From the NCBI GenBank assembly GCA_029251085.1, contig JAQXDZ010000108.1, positions 1 through 36,712 of the forward strand: DNA of 36,712 bases, written 5' to 3'. The notes beneath the pieces were generated by a model that was given only the letters and a program-made list of their open reading frames with translations, searched no databases and was not told where the DNA came from. Positions 1-8,532 of the stretch are shown here, in pieces (the first letter of the stretch is position 1; each line of letters begins with the position of its first letter). The position numbers and the translations under genes were made by a program. This DNA comes from Mariniblastus sp. (lineage in GTDB: Bacteria; Planctomycetota; Planctomycetia; Pirellulales; Pirellulaceae).

Positions 1-2
1 TT

Positions 3-281
3 CAACAAGCCGTAGTCGATTGTCTTGTCGCAAAGTCAATTGCGGCGCTCCAGCAAACTGGGTTGAATCACTTGTGCGTGGGAGGTGGGGTCGCTGCCAA
101 CCGCGTTCTGCGAGAGCAATTACAAACTCGATGCAAAGACAACAATCTCAACCTTCACATCGCTCCGCTTGAGCTTTGCACAGACAATGCCGTGATGGGA
201 GCAATTGCTGTCGAACGCTACAAAGCCGGACTCTTCGAAGATCTCGATCTCGATATCAAGCCCGGTCTAGTGCGGCACTAA
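3..281 (+). CDS. tsaD: tRNA N6-adenosine threonylcarbamoyltransferase, C-terminal fragment
   Basis: This is the last 92 codons of a gene that starts before the window; the frame is open from base 3 to the TAA at 279-281. TsaD, with TsaB and TsaE, transfers the threonylcarbamoyl group to A37 of tRNAs that read ANN codons, in the cytoplasm. The visible part has the family's GGGVAANRxLR motif (translated from bases near 81-113) and the CTDNAVMGA motif that binds the nucleotide and metal near the C-terminus. The ending, with a short acidic stretch and a final GLVRH, is usual for the family. The N-terminal half with the HxxxH metal site lies outside the window. The next gene is on the opposite strand and the two share a terminator. 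Confidence 0.95.
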   Translation, partial: QQAVVDCLVAKSIAALQQTGLNHLCVGGGVAANRVLREQLQTRCKDNNLNLHIAPLELCTDNAVMGAIAVERYKAGLFEDLDLDIKPGLVRH

Positions 282-320
282 ACTTGCCGAATTAAAACAG
301 ACGAAACATCATTTTCTGCC

Positions 321-359
321 AAAAAAAAAATGCCAGTCATGAGACTGGCATTTGAAAAA
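321..359 (-). terminator. Intrinsic terminator between convergent genes
   Basis: An 8-bp perfect stem (TGCCAGTC / GACTGGCA, 331-350) with the loop ATGA is flanked on the left by ten A residues at 321-330. Read on the minus strand this is a hairpin followed by a run of ten T, a textbook intrinsic terminator for the BON-domain gene that ends at 424. On the plus strand only a short TTT follows the stem, so it may also stop tsaD transcription, but less strongly. Confidence 0.85.
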
Positions 360-423
360 CAGTTTAAAAAATCGAGCAAATTGAATCGTCGACCGTTAGT
401 AGACTTAGCCCAACCCTGGTGGT

Positions 424-1173
424 TTAGTTGACTACTTTAAGGCGATTAATAACCTTGTAAACTCCCGGCTCGAGTCTTAGCTGCCGAACCACCCGATCGC
501 TTTCTGCTTTACTTCCAACGGAACCACTAAGCGTGGCCGTTCGATTTTTAAGAGAAACAGAGTAACTATTCGCACTCGCGACATCGCTGGGCTGCAAACC
601 CATTCGCCGCTCAAATCTTCCAGACACTTGAGCTTGCGACAGTTTAGGAGCGTCAAAACTTGGACGAACTCGCGATCGCATGCTCCGCCGGATAATTTGA
701 ACTCCGCTTCCTGTGGCCCCGAACCCGCCTCGTCCACCAGCAGCTGTCCCCCCGATATTTACCTGATTGCTATCGACATCGTTGACACCACCTCCAAAAC
801 TGGCTCCCTCAGCCAATGGGCTACCGAGCAAAACGCTGCGGCCAATAAATCCCGACTCCTGAATTCGATCTGCGGTCGCCCCAACAAAACCTTGATTTCG
901 GGTGTCATCAAATTCTTCGAATTCAACCGCAGAACCTAATTCACCAACGCCTTCACCAGCACCGGTCACGCTGGAACCGCCTGAGCCGGACGATGTATTT
1001 TGATCGAGATTGGAATCGACAGTTTCAAATTGCCCCGTCGACCCACCCGTTTCTGGTGGACGGGGTTCGGTGTCCCCACCACCGCCTTGCCCGAGAGTGA
1101 CTCCACTGGCAAAACAAAGAAAAAAGCAAGCACAAACAAAGGACAAATTGAATGAGATTATTTTAGTAGACAC
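424..1173 (-). CDS. Exported BON-domain protein
   Basis: A secreted protein of about 249 residues. The N-terminus is a signal peptide: a hydrophobic stretch at about residues 8-25, ending near ASGVTLGQ. A long glycine- and serine-rich low-complexity region follows, to about residue 150. The last 65 residues or so resemble a BON domain (alternating strands and helices with SVSLKNRTATLSGSV and a terminal VINRLKVVN). BON domains are usually periplasmic and are thought to bind membranes or other macromolecules. I chose GTG at 1173 because GGGGAA lies about 5 bases upstream and the signal peptide then starts cleanly; the frame is open upstream to a TTG at 1200. The gene ends at a strong terminator and is divergent from the next gene. 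The specific role is unknown. Confidence 0.75.
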   Translation of the reverse strand: MSTKIISFNLSFVCACFFLCFASGVTLGQGGGGDTEPRPPETGGSTGQFETVDSNLDQNTSSGSGGSSVTGAGEGVGELGSAVEFEEFDDTRNQGFVGATADRIQESGFIGRSVLLGSPLAEGASFGGGVNDVDSNQVNIGGTAAGGRGGFGATGSGVQIIRRSMRSRVRPSFDAPKLSQAQVSGRFERRMGLQPSDVASANSYSVSLKNRTATLSGSVGSKAESDRVVRQLRLEPGVYKVINRLKVVN

Positions 1174-1612
1174 TGTTTTCCCCGTGTTGCAGAAAGCCAA
1201 TGGACCCGCAATCCAACGTGCATAAATATGTTAAAAGACACCGAACACGAGACGTGCAGGTTGCCTTCCCATTAAACCCAGCCGAAGCGAAAAGTTACCT
1301 AGAATAACCAAAATCGGCCTATTCTGTTTATCGACGTTAGGGAATCACAAGTCAAAACGAACTCGCCGGGGTGTTCAAACTCAAAAAAACCAATCGTTAC
1401 CGGCCGATTTTACAGAAAAGCGAGCCTCACGGAAAAACTGACCCCAATACGCAAACCTGCCGTAACCGAAATTATTGCTTTTCCCACGCTACGTCCGAAA
1501 CAATTTGCCGTTCAGACGGGTTTATAAAGCGGAGAGAGTCGATCAAACTAGGCCAGGTTGCCAATAAATCGATGCTCCCATGATTACGGCCAATTAAATC
1601 CCAGGAATAACC
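1174..1612. other. Divergent intergenic region
   Basis: This 439-base stretch separates two divergent genes for exported proteins and must hold both promoters, but no convincing -35/-10 pair stands out. A 70-codon open frame at 1371-1583 has low-complexity, polar composition, no recognisable motif and no clear ribosome site, so I do not call it a gene. AATCGGCC near 1312 and GGCCGATT near 1402 form a widely spaced 8-base inverted repeat of doubtful meaning. Confidence 0.4.
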
Positions 1613-3595
1613 ATGCTTTCCCGAATGTGCATTTCTCACAACCGCTGTTTCTCTAAATTCGTTGTCAACGCCTGCTTCGTCTTTACTGCGCTCTTCGCTT
1701 TCAACGCCTCGGGGCAATTTGCGGTTGGTCAGGAAGCAGATCCCAGCAATCGGCCGAGAACTCAGGAATTGCTGCCGGAAACCACGGTGGCGTTCATCCA
1801 GATCGACGACTTCCGAGATATGGTTGGAAAGCTCCAAGAGACCTCGTTCGGGCAGATGACTCAGGACGAATCGCTAGCCCCACTTATCGACGGGCTTTGG
1901 GATGAGGCAAGACTCGCTTACAACGACGTTGAAGCTGAAGTTGGAGTTACCCTCGAAGACATTCAAGAACTTCCCTCTGGCGAAATGACTTTTGCAATCA
2001 TCGCTCCCAGACGGCAAAACCCGGAATACATGCTGATTATCGAACTCGACACTGAGTCCGGCGCAGGCGAGCGAATTCTCGAACGAGGTCGTGAGGTGAT
2101 TGCCACCGAAACCGGAGAGCCGATTACCACCGAAGAAAGCGAAGATGGAATTGAATACGAAACCTTCAACGCCGCAGGGAAAAATTTTAAGTTTTTCGAA
2201 AAAGACGGACTGATGGTCGGCTGCAGTTCCGAGGAAGAGCTCGATGCTTTTGTCGATCGCTGGATGGAGCGAGAGGTCGAAAAGGTTCGCCCCCTCACTT
2301 CCAATCGTAAATTTGTCACCATCATGAATCGGTGCTTAGGGAACAATGAAATCGAACCAGAAGCACGCTTCTTTATTGATCCGATCGGTCTCGCCCGCAG
2401 TGCCACACGAGGCAACTTTGCTGCTCAGGCCGCAATTAACTTCCTACCAATCATTGGACTTGATGGACTGCTTGGAGTTGGCGGAAGTATGCTTTTGTCA
2501 GAAGACGATTTCGAATCTGTTGTGCACGGTCATATTCTTCTCTCGAACCCCCGCAAGGGCGTTCTGGAAATGTTGGCACTCAAGCCAACGGATTACCAGC
2601 CTGAACCTTGGCTGCCTGCGGACACAGCCACCTACATGACCACCAGCTGGGACGTCGATCAACTTCTCGCCGAGTTGTCCAAAATGGTCGACCTTTACCA
2701 AAATGGAGAAGGCTTGGTGGACGAGTGGATTGATGGCAACATCAACGAACGGATTCAAATGGATCTGAAAGAAGACGTTCTCGCACACCTAACCGGCAGA
2801 GTGACCTACGCAGATTGGTACGCACCACCGATGGCCCTCAACAGTCAGGTTCAGTTGTTTGCAATGGAACTTTCTGACGCCGAAGCGTTCGAAGAATCTT
2901 TTGAAACAATCATCCAAACTGTCACCCGCCCAAACAATCGTGAGGGAGATGACGATAACGCAAGCGACGATAACCAAAGCAGCTGGATGACGACTTCCGA
3001 ATATAAAGGCTTCAAAACGTGGACCATGTCTCAAGCTGCAATGGACAGACGAACTTCTCAACGCAACGCTCGGCGCGACGCTCGCCGCAAAGCTAGCGGC
3101 GAAGACGAAGAAATTGTTTCTGAAGTCCAAGAGATTTCCTATGAGATGAGGCCTCGACCTGCGATGGCGATCGTTGGAAATTATTTACTCATGTCCTTTT
3201 CACCACGCAGCATGGACTTTATCGAACATGCCATCAACACAGCGGAGGGCGAGGAAATGCCAATGTTCGATGATGAAAAGTACATGGAAGTTCAACGCAA
3301 AATGACGCGTCTCCTTCGAAGCGATATGCCCTGTGCAATGACTTACCAAAATCCGGAGCAATCCTTCCGAATGTTGTTCGAACTCGCCGGTTCAGAGCAA
3401 ACTTCGGCCCTTCTTGCAACGCAAATAGAGGACAACCCCATCCTTTCCGGAATCCAATCCAGGTTCGCAGAAAATCCACTTCCAGATTTCGACGAGATGA
3501 AGGGATACTTCCGCCCGACAGGTGGGTTTGTCGTGAGCGATGATACGGGCTACCACTTTTTAGCATTCAGCATGAAGTCAGAGAACGACGAATAG
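1613..3595 (+). CDS. Large exported protein, DUF3352-like
   Basis: A 660-residue protein with an N-terminal hydrophobic signal segment (about residues 17-35, before GQEADPS), so probably periplasmic. The mature part starts with LPETTVAFIQIDDF and then a pattern of short strands and acidic helices, which recalls DUF3352-type secreted proteins common in planctomycetes. I see no catalytic motif. A charged Arg/Asp/Glu-rich stretch lies around residues 440-510 (GDDDNASDDN, then RRTSQRNARRDARRK), perhaps a surface loop. The composition is strongly acidic. AGGA sits 6 bases before the ATG. The gene stands alone between a divergent gene and a terminator hairpin. The function is not known and the family assignment is tentative. 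Confidence 0.7.
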   Translation: MLSRMCISHNRCFSKFVVNACFVFTALFAFNASGQFAVGQEADPSNRPRTQELLPETTVAFIQIDDFRDMVGKLQETSFGQMTQDESLAPLIDGLWDEARLAYNDVEAEVGVTLEDIQELPSGEMTFAIIAPRRQNPEYMLIIELDTESGAGERILERGREVIATETGEPITTEESEDGIEYETFNAAGKNFKFFEKDGLMVGCSSEEELDAFVDRWMEREVEKVRPLTSNRKFVTIMNRCLGNNEIEPEARFFIDPIGLARSATRGNFAAQAAINFLPIIGLDGLLGVGGSMLLSEDDFESVVHGHILLSNPRKGVLEMLALKPTDYQPEPWLPADTATYMTTSWDVDQLLAELSKMVDLYQNGEGLVDEWIDGNINERIQMDLKEDVLAHLTGRVTYADWYAPPMALNSQVQLFAMELSDAEAFEESFETIIQTVTRPNNREGDDDNASDDNQSSWMTTSEYKGFKTWTMSQAAMDRRTSQRNARRDARRKASGEDEEIVSEVQEISYEMRPRPAMAIVGNYLLMSFSPRSMDFIEHAINTAEGEEMPMFDDEKYMEVQRKMTRLLRSDMPCAMTYQNPEQSFRMLFELAGSEQTSALLATQIEDNPILSGIQSRFAENPLPDFDEMKGYFRPTGGFVVSDDTGYHFLAFSMKSENDE

Positions 3596-3690
3596 CTTTT
3601 CAAAAAGCAGTTTTTTTCCGCCCCCTGCAATTGAAAGATATTGTCCGGGAACGTCCGATTGTCCGCGATCCTCCGCTGGCAAAATTTCAG

Positions 3691-3727
3691 TGCCACCGAT
3701 GCTTTCCATCGGTGGCATCTCTGTTTC
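3691..3727 (+). terminator. Intrinsic terminator after the exported-protein gene
   Basis: A perfect 11-bp stem (TGCCACCGATG at 3691-3701, CATCGGTGGCA at 3707-3717) with the 5-base loop CTTTC is followed by a T-rich tail (TCTCTGTTTC). It lies about 95 bases after the stop of the 660-codon gene and 120 bases before trkA. A weaker small hairpin followed by seven T residues (about 3593-3618) overlaps the stop codon and may act first. Confidence 0.7.
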
Positions 3728-3839
3728 AATGATAAAGATCCCTCCCTTTCACATTCCCCCCTTTCGCTGACGTCGGGGAACTACTCCAATAATGCTCGGT
3801 TCGTTATCGGTATTTCAGATTCATTAATCAGGTGGCCTC

Positions 3840-5177
3840 GTGAATATTGCGATCCTCGGTGCAGGACGCGTCGGTTCTTCAATTGCTGACTTGCTTTGCC
3901 GGATGGAGCACAGCGTGACGGTAGTGGATAACGACCCTGATAGAGTTGCAAAAATCAATGAAGAACTCGACGTCCGCGCGATTGTCGGTTCAGCATCCGA
4001 TTCGACAACCCTGTTTCAAGCCGAAGTCAACAATGCCGATATCTGCCTGGCGATGACTGGGAAAGATGAAGTCAACATCATCGCCGCCAGCATGGCAAAA
4101 GAGATTGGTGTCCGACGTGTTGTTGCCAGGGTCTACGCTCCCGTCTTTCGAGACCTTAGCAGTTTTGACTATCTCAGCCATTTTGGCATCGACTGTATGC
4201 TCTCGCTGGAACACCTAACCGCGATGGCGCTTGCGAGGGGAATTCGGGAGCCCGGTTCGGTCGTCGTCGAGCAATTTACCAGAGGAGGATTGGAAGTCCA
4301 GGAATTCGTCGTCGGCCAGGAAGGAAAATTAACTCGCAACACGCTACGCGATATCGGCATCTCTTCGAATGTTCGAGTCGGTACAATTCAAAGAGAAAAA
4401 CGCATGTGGATCGCTTCGGCAGATGACCAACTCTGCATTGGCGATAAAGTGACCGTTTTTTGTCGACCCGAAGACGTTAAATCCCTGCGCGCTTTATTCC
4501 AAACCGGCTCGAATCCGACTCGGCGAATTGTCATCGCAGGGGGAGGGGAGACGGGATTTCATCTTGCCAGAATGCTTGAACGAGAAAGTTTCAAGGTCAC
4601 GATCATTGAACAGGACGAAAGACGCTGCATTGCGCTAGCCAGCATGCTTGAGTCAACTTCGGTCATCAACGCCGTTGCAACTGATCCAGAGAACCTTGAA
4701 GAACAGCGAGTTGGCAATGCAGACATTTTCGTTGCCTGTACCGGTGACGATGAAGACAACCTGGTAATGGCGGTAAAGTCAAATGAGCTTGGCGCGAAAC
4801 AGGTGATGTGCACCATTGGTCGTCCCGACTATGCAAGTGTCACCAAACGTTTGGGAATTGACGTTGCAGTCAGCTCTCGCGACGTGATGGCGAAACAGAT
4901 TCTATCCTACCTGCACCAGGGAGTCGTGATCTCACGGGTGAAAATGGAGGGCGGCCTGATTAACGTAATCGAAGTCGACGTCATGGAAGGCTCACCTGCA
5001 ACCGAATCAATTCTGGCTGACATTGGCATACCTGAGCGATGCTTAATCGCCGCGGTTATTCACTTTGACTATGTCCGCGTCCCCGGAGCAAAGGATCGAC
5101 TGACCGCCAACGACACCGTGATTCTGATCGTGGAAGATGACGTTGTGGAATCTGCACTCGCGCTTTTCTCTGCTTGA
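3840..5177 (+). CDS. trkA: Trk potassium uptake regulatory subunit TrkA
   Basis: A 445-residue peripheral membrane protein that gates a TrkH/KtrB-type potassium channel in response to NAD(H) or nucleotides. It has the full duplicated layout: RCK_N 1 (residues 1-130, Rossmann motif GAGRVG at 7-12, then the acidic VVDND end of strand 2), RCK_C 1 (about 140-215), RCK_N 2 (about 228-345, GGGETG at 234-239) and RCK_C 2 (about 365-445). The length is near that of E. coli TrkA (458). The start is GTG at 3840, preceded by AGGTGG; no in-frame ATG before the Rossmann motif is possible. No channel gene (trkH) is present in the window, so its partner is encoded elsewhere. Confidence 0.93.
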   Translation: MNIAILGAGRVGSSIADLLCRMEHSVTVVDNDPDRVAKINEELDVRAIVGSASDSTTLFQAEVNNADICLAMTGKDEVNIIAASMAKEIGVRRVVARVYAPVFRDLSSFDYLSHFGIDCMLSLEHLTAMALARGIREPGSVVVEQFTRGGLEVQEFVVGQEGKLTRNTLRDIGISSNVRVGTIQREKRMWIASADDQLCIGDKVTVFCRPEDVKSLRALFQTGSNPTRRIVIAGGGETGFHLARMLERESFKVTIIEQDERRCIALASMLESTSVINAVATDPENLEEQRVGNADIFVACTGDDEDNLVMAVKSNELGAKQVMCTIGRPDYASVTKRLGIDVAVSSRDVMAKQILSYLHQGVVISRVKMEGGLINVIEVDVMEGSPATESILADIGIPERCLIAAVIHFDYVRVPGAKDRLTANDTVILIVEDDVVESALALFSA

Positions 5178-5418
5178 CCCAGCCACCGAACCAATCACGC
5201 CTCCAACCGCCAAACACCACCCAAAAGTACTTAGGGCTGGTCTCCGATACCTGAAGATCCTTGAAGACCGCGATCAATCAACGTATCTGGATCCGTCTCA
5301 TTTTGAGTCAAATTTCTCATTTCGAAACAAAGAGGTCGCTTTTTTTCGTGTATTCTCGGTAATTTTCGTTAGGCACGCGGTTTGCATTGTCTTGATTGTC
5401 CAAAGTTAACAAGGGCAG

Positions 5419-5436
5419 AGGCGGGGTATTCCGCCT
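5419..5436 (+). other. GC-rich hairpin upstream of the small coiled-coil gene
   Basis: AGGCGG (5419-5424) and CCGCCT (5431-5436) form a perfect 6-bp stem around a 6-base loop, 32 bases before the ATG at 5469. No T run follows, so it is not an intrinsic terminator. If it lies in the mRNA leader it could stabilise the transcript or affect translation. The rest of the 5178-5468 gap shows no clear signal. Confidence 0.35.
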
Positions 5437-5468
5437 AGAAAATCAAAACTATTTAATGTGAGAATCCA

Positions 5469-5876
5469 ATGAATTCAAAAAGAATGTTACTAAACGCGGG
5501 CACCATTTGTCTTTTGGCAACCGCCGTCTTACTTTCTCAATCTGCTTTGTCAGGTTCAGCATCGGCCACGCCGGGGGATGCCCCTGCCAAGGGCGATAAC
5601 TTAAGACAACGAGTAAAGATCCTCGAGTTGCTCCAAGAAGAAGATGATAAAGAATTCCTACTCGTCGACGCATCACTAAGTGACCTCAATGCACGAGTCG
5701 AAGCCAACGAAGAACGATGCAAACGAACCTCAAACCGGCTTGTTCAAACTGATAAACGAGCAAAAAAGAGAACCCAGCAAATCAGTGACAACCGAGCTGG
5801 AATACGGATGATTCGTGGAACCATTGAACGTCTCAAGGCTGACCTTCGTGCCAACGGAATTAAGCTTTCAGACTAG
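5469..5876 (+). CDS. Small exported coiled-coil protein of unknown function
   Basis: A 135-residue protein. Residues 1-33 form a signal peptide (basic NSKR, then hydrophobic GTICLLATAVLLSQ, then small residues SGSASA before the likely cleavage site). The mature part from about residue 45 is almost entirely heptad-like and charged (LRQRVKILELLQEED, then LNARVEANEERCKRT), so one long helical coiled coil is likely. A single cysteine sits in the helix, near residue 84. This resembles small Lpp-like or peptidoglycan-associated periplasmic proteins only in general form; there is no lipobox. No strong Shine-Dalgarno sequence is seen. I do not recognise a family. Confidence 0.6.
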   Translation: MNSKRMLLNAGTICLLATAVLLSQSALSGSASATPGDAPAKGDNLRQRVKILELLQEEDDKEFLLVDASLSDLNARVEANEERCKRTSNRLVQTDKRAKKRTQQISDNRAGIRMIRGTIERLKADLRANGIKLSD

Positions 5877-5938
5877 CGACCCTTCCTTTTGCATGATCTC
5901 AGTTTTGTGAAAATACGGTTTGGCGAGGATTTGATTCG

Positions 5939-7171
5939 ATGAAAACAACAACGATTGGCATCTTGTTCGCCCTGTTAAGTCTGATCACCTTCTTCGCCAA
6001 ACCACTTTTCGTAAGCGAACCAGTGCCAGCGATGCTCTCCGACGTTGGCACCAAGATAAAACTGGTTGTGTGCAGTGCCACTAGCGCACGAAAATCTTCA
6101 CTTCGAAATACTGAACTGGTTAACAACATCGTCAACGGACTCGACGAAGATGTTCACGTCATGCTACTCGTCAACGACCGAGCCGCATTTAAACAATCGT
6201 CAAACAACGGCCGCGTTACATTTGTCGAAGTCCCAAATGAAAGCGACATTACCATTTGGCCCCAAGATCCATTTGTCGTCGTTAATGATAAAGAGAACAC
6301 TAAGCTGATCACTCCCGGTCTGTTTAAACGAAAAGACGATCGGTTAATGGCCTCGCAATTATCGGCCATACTCGGTGTTGAAGTTGTAAAATCAGAACTC
6401 CTTTTCGAAGGAGGCAATATTGTCTGTGGTGAATCCGAGGTATTCATCGGGTTTGATACAATTTCTATCAACTCTCAAGTCTTCAACCAATCCGTTGAGG
6501 AAATACAAAAGAGATTTGCTAAACTCTTCGGAAGAAGAGTCGTCACGATCGGCAACGAAACTCAAGACATCGGTCATATCGATTTGATAGTCACTCCGCT
6601 TTCCAACAACCGAATTGCCGTTGCTGACAGCCGGCTGGGGGCGGAGATTGCGAATCGCACCCTCACACAATCGCCAGATCGGATTACCCGATTTGAACGT
6701 AATTGCGAAAGAGGATTCTTTGGAGATGCGTCAATTAATGCTTTAGTCGACGTGGATGGAAATTCAATCGACCGCCCCGAAGTCGTCGGACAAACCGCGA
6801 TCGCCATCCGCGACAGTCACAAATTTGCTGATTCACTCGACAAGATCGCGACTCAACTTGCTGGACGAGGTTACGACATCGTCCGAATTCCCGCCTTGAT
6901 TCCGAATCAGGACTCCGAATTAGAAACGGAAACCGAGGACAAACCTGCTCCAGCCTTTCCATTTATGTCGTACAACAACGTTCTTACCGAATCGGTCGCC
7001 AATCTATCCATTGTCTACTTGCCGCAATACGGGATTGCCGAACTCGATACAGCAGCGATTGAGTGCTGGGAACAAAATGGATTTGAAGTCCGCCCGATCG
7101 AGGGTTTCCAAACCAGTGCCATGCACGGCGGGGCACTGCGATGCTGCACCAAAGTCCTGCTTCGAGAATGA
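5939..7171 (+). CDS. Membrane-anchored deiminase-fold (guanidino-group modifying superfamily) protein
   Basis: A 410-residue protein with an N-terminal hydrophobic segment (residues 5-25) that acts as signal peptide or anchor. The rest fits the pentein fold of agmatine/peptidyl-arginine deiminases. WPQD at 107-110 stands where the family has W-x-R-D, EGGN is at 157-160, GHID at 212-215 supplies the catalytic His and acidic residue, SYNNVL is at 344-349, and HGGALRCCT at 396-404 carries the likely nucleophile (Cys402 or Cys403). The Arg of the first motif is Gln here, so the substrate may not be a standard guanidino compound. GAGGA lies about 10 bases before the ATG. The gene converges with the glycosyltransferase that ends 5 bases away. 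The family call comes from motifs only. Confidence 0.7.
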   Translation: MKTTTIGILFALLSLITFFAKPLFVSEPVPAMLSDVGTKIKLVVCSATSARKSSLRNTELVNNIVNGLDEDVHVMLLVNDRAAFKQSSNNGRVTFVEVPNESDITIWPQDPFVVVNDKENTKLITPGLFKRKDDRLMASQLSAILGVEVVKSELLFEGGNIVCGESEVFIGFDTISINSQVFNQSVEEIQKRFAKLFGRRVVTIGNETQDIGHIDLIVTPLSNNRIAVADSRLGAEIANRTLTQSPDRITRFERNCERGFFGDASINALVDVDGNSIDRPEVVGQTAIAIRDSHKFADSLDKIATQLAGRGYDIVRIPALIPNQDSELETETEDKPAPAFPFMSYNNVLTESVANLSIVYLPQYGIAELDTAAIECWEQNGFEVRPIEGFQTSAMHGGALRCCTKVLLRE

Positions 7172-7176
7172 CCGAT

Positions 7177-8481
7177 TCAAGAAGCCATTCCAACGAATCC
7201 GCCGGATAAGATTTGCTCGTAAAACTCTATTTGCTTTTGTGATTGAGCATTCTTTTCAAACTCCTGCTCCATCATTTTTCTTCCACGAGCCCCCATCTCA
7301 CGTCGCTCATCTACGTGAGCAACCAGCCAGCTAATTTGTTTAGAAAGATCCGCCGAATCTCCAACCTCTGCCAATAATCCAGTTTCGCCTGGACGAACAT
7401 ACTCGGGAATTCCTCCGGCATTAAACCCGACCACCGGCGTTCCGCAGGCCAATGATTCCAACCCAACCTGCGGCTGGTTATCCTCCAATGACGGCACCAC
7501 CACAATATCGGCAGCAGAGTAAATAAGCGACTGTCTCTCCAGTGAATCAACGTATCCCAATTGATGAATGTGCGGCAAGTCCTCGGAAACATCCAACACT
7601 CCGGAACCGAACATCAGGCACTCAACTGCCGATTTATCCTCTAGCTTCTCTAGCGCTGGCAACAGATGCTGAACCCCTTTTCGTTGGCAATTGATATCCT
7701 CAGCTCCGAAAGCGATCAACGTTTTATCACCCGAAATTCCTAATACTTGACGGGCCCGCTGTTTGCCAACTGACTGAAACAAATCGAGATCCAGTCCATA
7801 GTGAAGTGTGTCAAACGTCGTTCCCTGCGGCCAAACTTCACTCTGCTTTGCTAACTCACCCAACCATTGGCTGGGTGTGATTACGTGAATTGATTTTCCA
7901 TTGAGAGCACGACGTTTCGTGCGAAAACTAAAGTCTGAAACGTCACTTGCGTGTCGGTTTTCAACCTGTGGACAGTCCCCACATCCGTTTGTGAATCGCT
8001 CACAACCACCAGAATAGTGACACCCGCCTGTGAAGGCGTTCATATCGTGTAACGTCCACACGAGAGGAACACTGTCGGGTATCGACTTAAAAAAAGATTC
8101 GTAATCTGCAAAAAACGACATCCAATGCAGATGAACCAAATCCGCTCCGATCGCTGGCCATTCGAGGGCCGTTGACTCAGGCAGATCAGCCATTGCAAAC
8201 GTTTCCAATCCGCTTTGGCGACCGGCGATGTGACTGTCGTAAAGACGATGGATTGTTTTTTCACGCCGGCGACCTAGACGCCTATCAATCGCGCCCAGAA
8301 CCCCGGAACGTGGTTTACAAAACTCCACACAACGAAAACTATCGTCCAACTGAATCTGTTTATCATTGAGGCGGTAGTAAAAACGGCTTTCAACATTCCG
8401 TTGAAGCAATTGCTCGTGTAACCGCTTTGCTGCAGTCGCCGCGCCACCATAGGGAAACGTGTTGAATTGCGCAATTTTCAA
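7177..8481 (-). CDS. GT4-family glycosyltransferase
   Basis: A 434-residue retaining glycosyltransferase with the GT-B fold. The N-terminal donor-independent half begins MKIAQFNTFPYGGAATAA, with the glycine-rich loop at 11-13. It carries a four-cysteine motif at residues 154-170 (C-x5-C-x6-C-x2-C, within TGGCHYSGGC and NGCGDCP) typical of WcaC-like exopolysaccharide transferases and possibly metal binding. The C-terminal half has VPSLEDNQPQVGLESLACGT at 329-348, where Glu333 and Glu342 match the family's sugar-nucleotide-binding acids. No membrane segment is seen, so it acts in the cytoplasm or at the membrane surface. It lies 51 bases downstream of another glycan gene on the same strand. The donor and acceptor cannot be read from the sequence. 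Confidence 0.88.
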   Translation of the reverse strand: MKIAQFNTFPYGGAATAAKRLHEQLLQRNVESRFYYRLNDKQIQLDDSFRCVEFCKPRSGVLGAIDRRLGRRREKTIHRLYDSHIAGRQSGLETFAMADLPESTALEWPAIGADLVHLHWMSFFADYESFFKSIPDSVPLVWTLHDMNAFTGGCHYSGGCERFTNGCGDCPQVENRHASDVSDFSFRTKRRALNGKSIHVITPSQWLGELAKQSEVWPQGTTFDTLHYGLDLDLFQSVGKQRARQVLGISGDKTLIAFGAEDINCQRKGVQHLLPALEKLEDKSAVECLMFGSGVLDVSEDLPHIHQLGYVDSLERQSLIYSAADIVVVPSLEDNQPQVGLESLACGTPVVGFNAGGIPEYVRPGETGLLAEVGDSADLSKQISWLVAHVDERREMGARGRKMMEQEFEKNAQSQKQIEFYEQILSGGFVGMAS

Positions 8482-8532
8482 GGTCGTACTGTTTTCTCTA
8501 AAAGCAAATTGCTATTCCAGATCGTAAATAAC

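Noticed and set aside
1371..1583. A 70-codon open frame on the plus strand between the BON-domain and exported-protein genes.
   Set aside because: It has no recognisable motif, no ribosome site, and polar random-looking composition; it also lies where the divergent promoters should be.
3593..3618. A small stem followed by seven T residues at the end of the 660-codon gene.
   Set aside because: The stem is only about 5 bp and A/T-rich; the 11-bp stem at 3691 is the better terminator, so it was mentioned but not listed separately.
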